A DNA stretch of 64,000 bases from Paraburkholderia ultramafica (GCF_902859915.1 NZ_CADIKK010000016.1:1-64000); one strand, 5' to 3'; positions 1 to 9,509 are shown, numbered from the stretch's first letter. The notes: a model not told the origin generated them from the letters alone. Program-made: numbers and translations.

Positions 1-261
1 AACCGCGCCAACATAACAACCGACGCCATTACTAAAAGTACGCGGAGCGCTCAACATCACCGACGGCGCGGTAGGCGGTACGGCTCCGAATACCACCGAG
101 CCTGTCCCGAGGAATGAACAATTGCCATTCTCCTGTCCGCACAACTTGTACTGTTGACCTGAAACCGTGATCGTGCTTGCCTGCGCATACGCGCTTTCCG
201 CGCCAATCGATGCGAAGACGGTGGCCGAGGCGACCCCAAGTAGTTTCAAATATCTCATCAT
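1..261 (-). CDS. Secreted protein, N-terminal part (cut by window edge)
   Basis: Reading the minus strand from an ATG at 261 (a second in-frame ATG lies at 258), the frame stays open for 87 codons to base 1, so the gene continues beyond the window. The first 27 residues form a signal peptide: MMRYLKLL, then a hydrophobic stretch, ending AESAYAQ with an AxA-type cleavage site. The mature part is rich in Gly, Ser, Val and Thr and has three or more Cys. It looks like a small exported or surface protein of unknown role. I recognise no domain. The overlapping 57..239 frame on the same strand is a shadow of it. Confidence 0.6.
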   Translation of the reverse strand, partial: MMRYLKLLGVASATVFASIGAESAYAQASTITVSGQQYKLCGQENGNCSFLGTGSVVFGAVPPTAPSVMLSAPRTFSNGVGCYVGAV

Positions 262-1324
262 TGTCCGTATATGTCGCTAGAAGCAGGTTTTCCCCGAGAA
301 GTCAGCAAGATCGATCAAAGTCGTCCCGCTTTGGTGTTATCGAATACAGGTGAGAGGTCAACCTGAGAACGCGCCGATTACGTCCGTCGCAGATGAAGCT
401 CAAGCGTGGATGTGCCGTCGCTCAGGAGCAGATGCCTCAGACATCCGCCCGTGCGCTGAACGCCGTCAGACATTCGCGCATCCAACATTTCGAACGGCGT
501 AAGTCAACTCGCTTTATTACGTATTCCTTAATATTCACTTGAGTAACGTGGATTCGACAAACGCTATCAGTGACTCAACGCTCAGATGTGTGAGCCCAGC
601 GTGTGGCGGCACCTGACCGCATGTGCCCGCTACACAAAAATAGACTCGACCGACTTCTCAGCCAGTATCAGCCGACCCGCCAGGCAAATGCCCGGAAAAT
701 ACGGCAGAAGGGTACGGCAACCGACGACGTTACTCATGACGCCAGATAAGGCGAGCGCCGACAGTCCGGCAGCGCATATGGCATGAAACCCAGGCACCCG
801 GCAAAAGAGCCGAATCCCTTTCTTTCACTATTGACCTTCGAAACACGTGACCCGGCAACCTGAGTCGAAACCAGAACCGAACTGGGCCACGCATCCGGTA
901 TCCGTAGTCCAACTCCGGCGAAGAAACTGACAGGTGGTGCCCTGCGCCACGCAACGCTAGCCAATGCAACTATTACTGGATCAACGGCGCGTTGCCGAGT
1001 GTCCGGTACTAGTTACGGAGATCTATGGGCAGACGAATTATAAACGTTTCACCAATGTAACGTCGCGGCCGTTAGGACGATAAGTGATAATTTCAAGGAT
1101 CCTCCGCGCGATGCGTCCGACAGTTTTCGAAAAGACGCAGGACGGAAAAGGTCCGCCTCATGAGCGCGTGCAAAAGACACATCTATAACTATTCAGAGAT
1201 CTGTATCATTTTAGCGACGCGTCTTTTTTATATTATTAATACCAATAATTACGCGCTCTCGCCTAATCATTAGTGGTACTTAGCAATTCAAATAGATAGC
1301 AAATCGAAAGCTTCAGATATTGTA
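262..1324. other. Gene-poor stretch, 1.06 kb
   Basis: No convincing gene is visible. Short open frames at 586-786 and 730-969 lack ribosome binding sites and protein-like composition. The segment around 1200-1290 is AT-rich. It separates the secreted-protein gene from a decayed ABC ATPase and may be the residue of rearrangement. Confidence 0.5.
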
Positions 1325-1915
1325 TTGCTACCGCTCTTAACGAACGAGGTAATCAGAATATCGCGCGGCAACCGGACCTGCGGTTCGAGGATACCGATCT
1401 GCTCGCTGCGTCTGAATAGACCATGTGGTCGATATGCGACCGGCGAGGTGCTCGGGCTGGTTGGTGAATCGGGATGCGGGAAGAGCGCGATTCTGCGTTG
1501 TGTGGCCGGTCTCTATCAGGACTGGACTGGCGAGATTGCGCTGGCCGGCGCGCAGGTGGGGCGCGAGATCGATCGCGCGCGAAGCCGGCTGGTGCAGATG
1601 GTCTTTCAGGATCCGTTCGGCTCGCTGCATCCGCCGCGCGTGCTGCTGCTCGACGAGCCAACCTCCGCGCTGAACGTTTCCGTTCAGGCGGAGATTCTGA
1701 ATCTGCGTTCAGACTTGCGTCAAAAGGAAGGCCTGACCTCCCTGATGGTCACGCATGATCTCGGCGTCGTCGTTCACCTCCGCGATCGTGTTGCGGTGAG
1801 GCTCCAAGGCGAGATCGTCGAGACACGCGGCGCGAGCGATCTGGCGACGGCAGGGCTCGCCCATCCCTATTCGAAGCGGCTCGTCGACTCGTCGCGCCGG
1901 ATGTCACACGTTTGA
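1325..1915 (+). pseudogene. Broken ABC transporter ATPase (oligopeptide/dipeptide DppF/OppF type)
   Basis: From about 1443 the frame encodes a recognisable peptide-transporter ATPase: Walker A GESGCGKSA, Q-loop FQDPFGSLHP, Walker B VLLLDEPTSAL, D-loop and H-switch VTHDLGVV, then the DppF-type tail. The helical subdomain and the LSGGQ signature that belong between the Q-loop and Walker B are missing: the Q-loop joins Walker B directly near 1632, a loss of roughly 50-60 residues. The N-terminus (1325-1440) is also scrambled relative to the family, as if frameshifted. Without the signature motif it cannot form a normal ATP sandwich. No permease or binding-protein partner of the peptide family lies nearby. 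The frame has stayed open across the deletion. Confidence 0.8.
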
Positions 1916-1939
1916 TCGCATCGCGATCGGCGGACGCCA

Positions 1940-3085
1940 TCAGGCGCCGCCCACCGTCATCACGCTCTTCCATTGTCCCTGCTGGACCTGAAACAGCGTG
2001 TAAGGCGGCTTGATCAGATCGCCGTACGGATCGAACGTAATCTTGCCGGTCACGCCATTGACGGAGACTTTCCCCAGACTGTCGACGATCTTCGCGCGAT
2101 CGAGCGAATCGGCGTCGTGAATCGCCTTGATCATCGCGAGCGCGGCGTCATAGGCGAACGGCGCGTACAGTTCAACGTCCTGATTGAAACGCGCCTTGTA
2201 GCGCTTGCCGAAATCCTGCGCGGCGGGAAGCTTGTCGAGCGCCGGACCGGGCTCCAGATCCTGCGTGCCGTTACCGGCCGTGCCGGCGATCTGCAGGAAC
2301 GCATTGCTCTTCAGCGCGCCCGCACCGAACAGTTGCGCGGGCATGCCCAGCGAGCGCATCTGCTTGATCAGCATCGCGCCCTGCTCGTCCAGCCCGCCGA
2401 AGAAAATCAGATCGACGTTCTTGCTCTTGAGTGTCGTCAGAATGGCGCGGAAATCGACGGCCTTGTCATTGGTGAACTCGCGATCGACGATATTGCCGTT
2501 CGCCTCTTTCACACCCTTTTCGAAGGCGTCCGCGAGACCCTGACCGAATGCCGTGCGGTCGTCGATAATCCCGATCCGTTTGGCCTTCATCTGATCGACC
2601 ACGAAGTGCCCGGCGACCACGCCGCCGACGCCGTCGTGCCCCATCGTACGAAATACGTTCTTGTAGCCCTGTTTGGTCAGTTGCGGATTGGTCGACCCGG
2701 GCGTGATCATGGCGACATTCGCCTGATGGTAGACGGTCGACGCGGGAATGCTGCAGCCCGAGTTGTAGTGGCCGATCACGCCGACCACGCCGTCGTCGAC
2801 CAGTTTCTGCGCGACCTGAATCGCCACGCGCGGGTCCGCCTGATCATCCTGCACGTCGAGCACGAACTTGACCGGCTTGCCACCCACCGTCGGGTGCCGG
2901 GCGTTTTCCTCGTCGAGCGCCAGTTGCGCGCCAAATTGCAGGTCTTTGCCGACGCGCGCCACTGGCCCGGTCAACGGTCCGACAAAACCAATCTTGACGA
3001 TTTGCGGATCGGCGGCCCAGCACAGCGGCATATGCGCGCCGAGGGCGCAGACGGCCAGACTCAAAAGCCAATAGCGGCGATTCAT
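1940..3085 (-). CDS. Branched-chain amino acid ABC transporter substrate-binding protein (LivJ/LivK-like)
   Basis: A 381-residue periplasmic binding protein. The start is the ATG at 3085, preceded by AAGGAG with good spacing; an open extension to 3109 lies upstream. Residues 1-25 are a signal peptide (MNRRYWLLSLAVCALGAHM, ending CWAAD). The rest matches the type I periplasmic-binding fold of the leucine/isoleucine/valine family: KIGFVGPLTGP near the N-terminus, DVQDDQADP, VIGHYNSGCSIPAS, DDRTAFGQG and IFFGGLDEQG. It is an orphan: no LivHMGF permease or ATPase lies next to it, and the adjacent ATPase is a broken peptide-type one. It is a clear paralogue of the binding protein at 52198-53319. 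The oxidase at 3210 is on the same strand 125 bp upstream, so an amino acid ligand is plausible. Confidence 0.88.
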   Translation of the reverse strand: MNRRYWLLSLAVCALGAHMPLCWAADPQIVKIGFVGPLTGPVARVGKDLQFGAQLALDEENARHPTVGGKPVKFVLDVQDDQADPRVAIQVAQKLVDDGVVGVIGHYNSGCSIPASTVYHQANVAMITPGSTNPQLTKQGYKNVFRTMGHDGVGGVVAGHFVVDQMKAKRIGIIDDRTAFGQGLADAFEKGVKEANGNIVDREFTNDKAVDFRAILTTLKSKNVDLIFFGGLDEQGAMLIKQMRSLGMPAQLFGAGALKSNAFLQIAGTAGNGTQDLEPGPALDKLPAAQDFGKRYKARFNQDVELYAPFAYDAALAMIKAIHDADSLDRAKIVDSLGKVSVNGVTGKITFDPYGDLIKPPYTLFQVQQGQWKSVMTVGGA

Positions 3086-3209
3086 GATGCGCTCCTTGCG
3101 AGATGTCACGTCGCGCGTTGTGGGTCGACCGATCCGATGCGCGACGCGTCGAGATCGTCCTGAGATGCCTGTTGCAAAAACCGGCTACCGTTGCGGCCGC
3201 CGCGCGATG

Positions 3210-4439
3210 CTAGAAGCGCGTGGCCGCATAAGGCGCGAGATCGAGCGGCGGTGCGCGTCGCGCGATCAGATCGGCGACGATACGTCCGCTCACACCGGCC
3301 AGCGTCAGTCCGAGATGCTGGTGCCCGAACGCATAGATCACGCGCTCGCTCGCGCGTGAACGGCCAAGCACCGGAACGCCATCTGGCAAGGTCGGACGGA
3401 CTCCTAACCAGTTGGTGTCGGGTGTATCGAGCGCGGGTAATGCGCGCTTCGATGAAAACGTCAGCAGGTCGATCAGCGAGCGATTGCGCGTTTCGCTGAA
3501 GCCGCCCAGTTCGACCGTCCCCGCGATGCGAATGCCGTCGCTCATCGGCGTCATGTAAAAGCCGCGCTCGGCCCAGCCGACCGGCCGGCTAATCAGTTGC
3601 TGCGCGCCAGGGTAACGCACGTGATAGCCGCGTTCGGTATCGAGCGGCACGCTATCGCCGCATTGTCTGGCGAATTGAGCGGAGCGCGCGCCGGTGGCGA
3701 CGACCACATGGCTGAAACGCCGCTCGTTGCCATCGGCCGTCACGCTCGCGCCATCCGCGAAGGGCCGCACTGCGCTGACGGTCGTGCGCTCCAGTTTCAG
3801 CCCCTGCGCGGCAAGCTGTTCGTACAGCGTCTGCAAAAAATCCTGCGGATTGGAGAAATGCCAACTGTCGTTAAACAGCACGCCTCGCTCGAAGATCGGC
3901 GCGAGCGAGGGTTCCAGCGCGCGGATATCGGCGGCGGCAAGCACGTCGAAGGCGACACCGAGCTTGCGGCGCAGATCGAGCGCGGCACGCGCGGCGTCGA
4001 ACGACGCTCCGTTCGAATACAGATACAGGCACTCGCGCGGCCGGACGAAGCGCGCCAGTTTCTCGTTCGCGAGCAGCGGCGCGTAGCCGTCCTGCGCGTG
4101 TCCCAGCAACGCGGCGAGCGCGCCGGCGCTCGCCTCATGGCGGCGCGGCAGCGAACTCATCATGAAACGCACGAGCCACGGCGCGAGCTGCGGCAGATAA
4201 CCCCAGCGCAACCTGAACGGGCTGTCGTTCGACAGCAGGAAACGCGGCAGATCGCTGAACACCGACGGGTTGTTCACCGGAATGCACGCGTAGTGCGCGA
4301 ACGTTCCGGCATTGCCGAACGATGCGCCCTGACCGACGCCGGACGGATCGAACAGCGTGACATGATGACCGTCGCGCATCAGCGCCGCCGCGCTCGCGAG
4401 GCCGATGAATCCCGCTCCGATGATGGCGATGTCCGGCAT
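3210..4439 (-). CDS. FAD-dependent D-amino acid dehydrogenase-like oxidoreductase (DadA family)
   Basis: A 409-residue DAO-superfamily flavoprotein. The N-terminus has the dinucleotide-binding motif IIGAGFIGLASAAAL, and ATGARS and the C-terminal GHQHLGLTLA segment are family hallmarks. It probably oxidises a D-amino or imino acid (D-alanine or D-hydroxyproline type) and passes electrons to the respiratory chain; the exact substrate cannot be read from sequence. I chose the ATG at 4439, preceded by AAGGAAG; a GTG at 4442 is one codon upstream. A divergent MocR-type regulator starts at 4874, and an amino-acid binding protein follows downstream on the same strand. That arrangement suggests a small amino-acid uptake and oxidation unit under MocR control. 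Confidence 0.85.
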   Translation of the reverse strand: MPDIAIIGAGFIGLASAAALMRDGHHVTLFDPSGVGQGASFGNAGTFAHYACIPVNNPSVFSDLPRFLLSNDSPFRLRWGYLPQLAPWLVRFMMSSLPRRHEASAGALAALLGHAQDGYAPLLANEKLARFVRPRECLYLYSNGASFDAARAALDLRRKLGVAFDVLAAADIRALEPSLAPIFERGVLFNDSWHFSNPQDFLQTLYEQLAAQGLKLERTTVSAVRPFADGASVTADGNERRFSHVVVATGARSAQFARQCGDSVPLDTERGYHVRYPGAQQLISRPVGWAERGFYMTPMSDGIRIAGTVELGGFSETRNRSLIDLLTFSSKRALPALDTPDTNWLGVRPTLPDGVPVLGRSRASERVIYAFGHQHLGLTLAGVSGRIVADLIARRAPPLDLAPYAATRF

Positions 4440-4451
4440 CACTTGCTTCCT

Positions 4452-4568
4452 TCAATGGCCTGTTCGCCGAGGGTCGACAGATGGCCGGTGGCGCGGCTGG
4501 CGTTTGGCCGTCAGCGCGGCGCCGAGTTTCTGCGTGGGCTCGGAGGTAGAGGACTGCGGAACGCTCAT
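4452..4568 (-). CDS. Small 38-residue ORF upstream of the DadA-like gene
   Basis: The ATG at 4568 has a strong AGGAG seven bases upstream and opens a 38-codon frame beginning MSVPQSSTSEPTQKLG, ending 12 bp before the DadA-like start. The composition is basic (many Arg and Pro toward the end) and matches no family I know. It may be the surviving N-terminus of a deleted gene, a leader peptide, or chance. Confidence 0.3.
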   Translation of the reverse strand: MSVPQSSTSEPTQKLGAALTAKRQPRHRPSVDPRRTGH

Positions 4569-4665
4569 CAAACAACTCCTGCTGACGGATGACTGGATAG
4601 GGCTGGACATTGCCCGGCAGCGCCGTGTCGGGCCACGCCACCAGACAAACTCTGATACCTAGAAT

Positions 4666-4708
4666 CACACAATATTTTTTTGTGTGCAATTAAAACGCTC
4701 ATTGTGTG
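4666..4708. promoter_or_regulatory. TTGTGTG repeat cluster, candidate MocR operator
   Basis: Between the DadA-like gene and the divergent MocR gene there are two direct copies of TTGTGTG (4680-4686 and 4702-4708), 22 bp apart, and one inverted copy CACACAA (4666-4672). MocR regulators are known to bind directly repeated sites about two helical turns apart near their own promoters. Assignment to this regulator is inference. Confidence 0.4.
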
Positions 4709-4873
4709 GCCCTAGCATTTTCCCTGGCACGCTGCGAGTGCGCTCCTTGCCAGCCCGCCGGGCATCCCGTATGGCGCGCTACAAGGCTTGCAGTTGCGCA
4801 TCGGTGGTATAGAATCGGCAAAACTCCGCACAATTGCGGACAAAGCTGGTTTTGTATGGAGACACGTGAACTT

Positions 4874-6277
4874 ATGGTTTCTGGCAAAGACGCCGCCCGC
4901 ATCGCCAAAGGCGCGCCGGAGCAGGCAAAGCGTTCCACGTATATCGAAGTGTCCAGTTCGATCGAGAGCGAGATCCGCAGCGGCGTGTATCCGCCGGGCA
5001 GCCGGCTTCCGCCGCAGCGGCAACTGGCGACTGAACTGGGCATCAACGTGTCGACCGTGTCGCGTGCGTACAAGGAATTGCAGTTACGTGGCCTCGTGAT
5101 CGGCAGCAAGCGGCGCGGCTCGCTGGTCACGGGCGGAGCGATGCCGAGCGTCGAACCTGTGCGTCCGGCGAGCAATGCGGCGATCGACCTGACCGTGAAC
5201 CGGCCGGCGACCGGCGAATTCCTCGCCTGTCTCGCCCGCACGCTCGCGGACTTGCCGCGCGACCCGCGTTATCCGCAGTTGCAGGAGTACCAACCGCCGC
5301 AAGGGCCGCTGTGGGCGCGTGCCGCCGGCGCGCGCTGGATGACCGCACCGGGTTTCACGCCGTCGGCCGACCACGTGGTCGTTACGAGCGGCGCGCAGCA
5401 CGGCCTGTATGCGGTGCTCAACAGTTTGATCGGCACCGACGGCGTGATCCTCGCCGATCAGCTGACCTACTACGGCCTCAAGGCGCTTGCGCCGGTGTTC
5501 CAGTTTGAGATCGTTGGCATTCCTAGCGATCGCGACGGCTTGCTGACCGACGAGGTCGAAGCCGAGTGCCGACGCCGGCCCGTGAAGGCGATCTTCACGG
5601 TGCCGAATCTGCAGAACCCGACCGTCACCACCATGAGCATCGAACGTCGCATGGCGCTCGTCGACATTGCGCGGCGGCACGGCGTGGCGATCATCGAGGA
5701 CGATGTCTATGGCCCGCTCGTCTCGCAGCGTCTGCCGACAATCGCGAGCCTGTGTCCCGAACTGACGTTCCATATCGCGGCGACCTCGAAGATTCTCGCG
5801 CCCGGGCTGCGGCTCGGCTATCTGTTGAGTCCGCCGGACAGTTCGGCGCTGTGCGCGGAAGCCGTGCGCACTACCGCGTGGATGCCTGCGCCGATGTCGA
5901 TGCTGATCGCGTCGGTCTGGATCGAAGACGGCACCGCGCGCCACATCATGGACGCGCAGCTCGCCGAAATACGTGCGCGGCAGGACCTCGCGCGGGAGCT
6001 GCTGCCGCCCGAACTGCTGCAGACGGACCCGGCCTGCATGTTCGTGTGGCTCAAACTGCCGCCACCCTGGCGTGCCGACGATTTCGCGGCGAATGCCAAG
6101 GCGCGCGGCGTGGTGGTCATGCCGTCGTCGGCATTTGCGGTGGATCGCTCGGAGATCGAGCACGGCGTGCGGATCAATCTCGCGTGCGCGACGAGCCGTG
6201 ATCAGTTGGTCAGCGCGTTGCGCTTGTTGACGGGCACGCTCAAGGACCGTCCGCGGGCGCTGTTCGGGACGATCTGA
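4874..6277 (+). CDS. MocR/GabR-family regulator (GntR HTH fused to aminotransferase-like domain)
   Basis: A 467-residue two-domain regulator. Residues 15-85 form a GntR winged helix (YIEVSSSIESEIRSG, then LPPQRQLATELGINVSTVSRAYKEL). The remainder is a fold-type I aminotransferase domain with EDDVYGP and the SK motif in AATSKILAPGLRLGY, whose Lys would hold PLP. I chose the ATG at 4874 with GGAGA upstream; an in-frame ATG at 4856 has no good site, and the open frame runs back to 4706. It is divergent from the DadA-like oxidase. MocR proteins usually sense an amino compound through PLP and control neighbouring metabolic genes, so the oxidase/binding-protein unit is the likely target. Confidence 0.9.
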   Translation: MVSGKDAARIAKGAPEQAKRSTYIEVSSSIESEIRSGVYPPGSRLPPQRQLATELGINVSTVSRAYKELQLRGLVIGSKRRGSLVTGGAMPSVEPVRPASNAAIDLTVNRPATGEFLACLARTLADLPRDPRYPQLQEYQPPQGPLWARAAGARWMTAPGFTPSADHVVVTSGAQHGLYAVLNSLIGTDGVILADQLTYYGLKALAPVFQFEIVGIPSDRDGLLTDEVEAECRRRPVKAIFTVPNLQNPTVTTMSIERRMALVDIARRHGVAIIEDDVYGPLVSQRLPTIASLCPELTFHIAATSKILAPGLRLGYLLSPPDSSALCAEAVRTTAWMPAPMSMLIASVWIEDGTARHIMDAQLAEIRARQDLARELLPPELLQTDPACMFVWLKLPPPWRADDFAANAKARGVVVMPSSAFAVDRSEIEHGVRINLACATSRDQLVSALRLLTGTLKDRPRALFGTI

Positions 6278-6844
6278 GTAGCGGGCGAGCCGTGATCGTC
6301 ACGCGTTGTTGAAGGCGCATTGCGGCCCTAGCGATCCTTCGACTCACACGTCGTGTGCTGTTCATATCGCATCTCATCGCGAGAACACTCGATCTCTCAA
6401 TGAATATGTAAGCCGCTCCCCGCGCGATCGCCGATCTATACACGGTTTTTTTGACCACCTCGTGACCAGGCTGGAACACATCCAATTGTTCTGACCCGCG
6501 TCGCCAACCACAATTGCTATACGCTCGCAAGTTAACAAATATCGCCGCATACCAGTGACATGCGATGCGCGCGTCCAGGCGATTACCCTTGACTTTTAAG
6601 CAGCCGCCACTTTCAATACGAATGGTGTGGGCTCACGTTTTGCTTTTTAAAACAATCCGCACATCTATTCAAATATTCACACGTTCTTAACAACACGGTT
6701 CATTCGTCCGCCGCTTGCCGGGTATCGATCGGGCGCCCAGCGCTCGCCGATTTTTGCTGTCGTTCTTGCTCCACCGGTTTTCTTCGTCCGCCGTGTATTC
6801 GGCGTCAGCTCGCGACATGGAGCACTCCTCACCACGGAGTTGTC
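6278..6844. other. Intergenic region before the patatin gene
   Basis: About 570 bp without a supported gene, with an AT-rich part at 6500-6700. A weak promoter-like pair, TTGACT at 6589 and TCAATA 18 bp later, points toward the patatin gene but is far from its start. No clear terminator for the MocR gene was found. Confidence 0.4.
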
Positions 6845-7888
6845 TTGGCTGCCTCGAAAGATCAACCAGTGCGTCACGCCCCCGCCTGCATCGACCTCGC
6901 ATTGCAAGGCGGCGGTTCGCACGGCGCCTTTACATGGGGTGTCCTCGACCGTCTGCTCGAAGAGTCCTGGCTGCAGATAGAAGGGATCTCCGGCACATCG
7001 GCTGGGGCGATGAACGCGGCCGTGCTCGTGAGCGGCTATCAGCTGGACGGTGCGGCCGGCGCGCGGGCCGCGCTCGAAGCCTTCTGGCGACGCGTGTCCG
7101 AAGCCGCGGTCTTCAGTCCGTTCCGGCGCAGTCCGATCGACGCGCTGATGGGCCGCTGGACGCTCGATCATTCGCCGTTGTTCATCGCGATGGATCTCGC
7201 GGCGCGCATGTTCTCGCCGTACGACATGAATCCGCGCGGCGTCAATCCGCTGCAAAAGATCCTGCAAGAATCGATCGACTTCGCCCATTTGCGCGATGCG
7301 CCGATCAAGCTCTTCATCACCGCGACCCGTGTGCGCACCGGCCAGGCGCGCGTGTTCCGCAACGCCGACCTGTCGCCGGACGTGTTGCTTGCGTCCGGCT
7401 GTTTGCCGACACTGTTCCAGGCCGTCGAGATCGACGGCGAAGACTACTGGGACGGCGGCTACGCAGGCAATCCGACGATGACGCCACTGGTTCGCGAATG
7501 CACGTCGAGCGATACGCTGCTGGTTCAGGTCAATCCGGTCGAACGGAACGAAACGCCCCGCTCCGCGCGCGACATCATCAGCCGCCTCAATGAAGTCGCG
7601 TTCAACGCACCGCTATTGAAAGAACTGCGGATGATCGCGCTGCTGCGTCGCGCGGCGGACCCCGGCAGTGACGAAGGACGTCACTGGGCGCAAATGCGCA
7701 TTCACCGGATCGCCAGCGAAGCGATGACGAAGCTCGGCTACTCGTCGAAGCTCAATGCCGAGTGGGCATTTCTGACGATGCTGCGCGATGAAGGCCGGCG
7801 TTCCGCCGAAGCGTTTCTCGCCGAGCACGCCGACTGCATCGGCGTGCGGTCTTCGCTCGATCTCGACGCGCTGCTCGCCGGAGTCTGA
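6845..7888 (+). CDS. Patatin-like phospholipase / serine acylhydrolase
   Basis: A 347-residue bacterial patatin. The oxyanion-hole loop GGGSHG is at residues 22-27, the nucleophile elbow GTSAG places the catalytic Ser at 52, and the DGG motif gives the catalytic Asp at 203; the Ser/Asp dyad is therefore complete. Such enzymes hydrolyse acyl esters of lipids. There is no signal peptide, so it is probably cytosolic or peripheral. The start is TTG at 6845 with ACGGAG upstream; no ATG fits. The permease follows after 2 bp, so the two are co-transcribed. In Burkholderia, patatin genes commonly sit with 3-hydroxybutyrate metabolism genes and a GntP-type permease; the dehydrogenase is absent here. 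Confidence 0.88.
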   Translation: MAASKDQPVRHAPACIDLALQGGGSHGAFTWGVLDRLLEESWLQIEGISGTSAGAMNAAVLVSGYQLDGAAGARAALEAFWRRVSEAAVFSPFRRSPIDALMGRWTLDHSPLFIAMDLAARMFSPYDMNPRGVNPLQKILQESIDFAHLRDAPIKLFITATRVRTGQARVFRNADLSPDVLLASGCLPTLFQAVEIDGEDYWDGGYAGNPTMTPLVRECTSSDTLLVQVNPVERNETPRSARDIISRLNEVAFNAPLLKELRMIALLRRAADPGSDEGRHWAQMRIHRIASEAMTKLGYSSKLNAEWAFLTMLRDEGRRSAEAFLAEHADCIGVRSSLDLDALLAGV

Positions 7889-7890
7889 TC

Positions 7891-9387
7891 ATGGAAGTCA
7901 CTATCCTGTCACCGCTCGCGGTCGGCCTGGGCTTGTTCGGCATGCTCGCGAGTCTTGCGCTGCTGATCGGCTTTGCGTATCGCGGCTGGAGCGTGCTGCT
8001 GCTCGCACCGATTGCCGCGATGCTCGCCGCCGCCATTTCCGGCGAACCCGTTCTGGCGCATTGGACCCAGACTTTCATGAACAGCGCCGCGCGCTTTCTT
8101 GCGCAGTTCTTTCCGCTGTTCCTGCTCGGCGCGCTGTTCGGCAAGCTGATGGAGGACAGCGGTTCCGTGAAGGCGATCGCGAGCTTCATGACGGAGCGGC
8201 TCGGCGCGCATCGGGCGATTCTCGCGGTCGTGATCGGTGGCGCGTTGGTGACCTACGGGGGCGTCAGTCTGTTCGTCGCATTTTTCGTGATCGCGCCGAT
8301 GGCGACCGCGCTGTTCCAGGCCGCCAATATCCCGCGTCGACTGATGCCGGCGGCGATTGCGCTCGGTACCTCCACCTTCACGATGTCCGCGCTGCCCGGC
8401 ACGCCCGCGATCCAGAATGCGATTCCGATGCCGTTCTTCGGCACGACGCCTTTTGCCGCGCCTGGGCTGGGCGTGATTGCGAGCATCGTGATGGTGGGCT
8501 TTGGACTATGGTGGCTGTCGCTGCAACAGTCCCGCGCGCGGGCAGCGAACGAGGGCTTCGATGGCTTCGGCGCGGCGGCGCATATATCGAAACCCGCAGC
8601 CAACGCGAACCTTGTGCGTGAACGCGCCACCGTGTCGCAAAGTTTCGACCCGGAGGAAATCGAGCGCGGCCATATCAGCAGCGATCTGCCTTCGTTTGGC
8701 GTCGCGATGACGCCGCTTGTGCTCGTCGTGTGCGTGAACTTCGTGATGAACGTGATCGTGCTGCCGCGCATCGACGCCGACTACCTGGCGGAAGTCCGTT
8801 GGGGCGAGACGTCGCTGTCCGCGGTCGGTGGCGTGTGGGGTGTATGCGTGGCGCTCGCGGTTGCGATCGTCGCGCTTATCCTGCTGAACCGCCGTCGCCT
8901 GCCTGCGTTGCGCGATTCCGTCGATGCAGGCGCGAATGCGTCTGTGCTGCCGGTGCTGAGCGTCGGCAGTCTGGTCGGTTATGGTGCGGTGATCGCCGCG
9001 TTGCCCGCGTTCGCGCTGGTGCGCGAATGGGTGCTCGGTGTGGGCGGCGGCCCGCTGGTGTCGCTCGCGGTCGCGACGAATCTGTTGGCGGCGCTGACCG
9101 GCTCGGCCTCCGGCGGGCTGACCATCGCGCTCGATGCGCTCGGCAGCACCTATCTGCAACTGGCCGCGCAACACGGTATCGACCCCGCGCTGCTGCATCG
9201 GGTCGCGGTGATTTCGTCGGGTACGCTTGATAGCCTGCCGCACAATGGCGCGGTGGTGACGTTGCTGGCGGTGTGTGGTTCGTCGCATCGGGAAAGCTAT
9301 CGCGACATTGTGATCGTCGGCATTCTCGGCGCGTTGCTTGCGCTGGTCGTGGTGATTGTGCTGGGATCGCTGATGGGGTCGTTTTAG
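7891..9387 (+). CDS. GntP-family permease (gluconate / 3-hydroxybutyrate type)
   Basis: A 498-residue inner-membrane protein with about twelve hydrophobic segments and the GntP-family look: FPLFLLGALFGKLMEDSGS, GGALVTYGGVSLFVAFFV, and SASGGLTIALDALG with GTLDSLPHNGAVVTLLAVCG near the end. Members are proton symporters for gluconate and similar hydroxy acids. Coupling to a patatin suggests a short-chain hydroxy acid such as 3-hydroxybutyrate; that is inference from gene context. The start follows the patatin stop by 2 bp. A hydrophilic loop at about residues 210-260 is longer than in E. coli GntP. Confidence 0.87.
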   Translation: MEVTILSPLAVGLGLFGMLASLALLIGFAYRGWSVLLLAPIAAMLAAAISGEPVLAHWTQTFMNSAARFLAQFFPLFLLGALFGKLMEDSGSVKAIASFMTERLGAHRAILAVVIGGALVTYGGVSLFVAFFVIAPMATALFQAANIPRRLMPAAIALGTSTFTMSALPGTPAIQNAIPMPFFGTTPFAAPGLGVIASIVMVGFGLWWLSLQQSRARAANEGFDGFGAAAHISKPAANANLVRERATVSQSFDPEEIERGHISSDLPSFGVAMTPLVLVVCVNFVMNVIVLPRIDADYLAEVRWGETSLSAVGGVWGVCVALAVAIVALILLNRRRLPALRDSVDAGANASVLPVLSVGSLVGYGAVIAALPAFALVREWVLGVGGGPLVSLAVATNLLAALTGSASGGLTIALDALGSTYLQLAAQHGIDPALLHRVAVISSGTLDSLPHNGAVVTLLAVCGSSHRESYRDIVIVGILGALLALVVVIVLGSLMGSF

Positions 9388-9411
9388 ATTGCGCCAGGTC
9401 GCGGGACGTGC

Positions 9412-9428
9412 GGTGAGGTTGGTTGTGC
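9412..9428 (+). repeat. Detached origin iteron downstream of rep
   Basis: GGTGAGGTTGGTTGTGC here matches all 17 bases of the iteron at 11604-11620 (and the one at 11056-11072 on the other strand). It lies in the gap between the permease stop and the rep stop, 1.5 kb from the main array. Confidence 0.8.
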
Positions 9429-9509
9429 GATTGCTGGTGTTTTTTTGTTTATGCCCGCCCTGCCCCGCGAATGCACGAGACGATCGCGGCCATCTCTCTC
9501 TGGCTAGCT

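Noticed and set aside
1973-3163. 396-codon open frame on the plus strand
   Set aside because: Antisense to the amino-acid binding protein; no ribosome site or domain.
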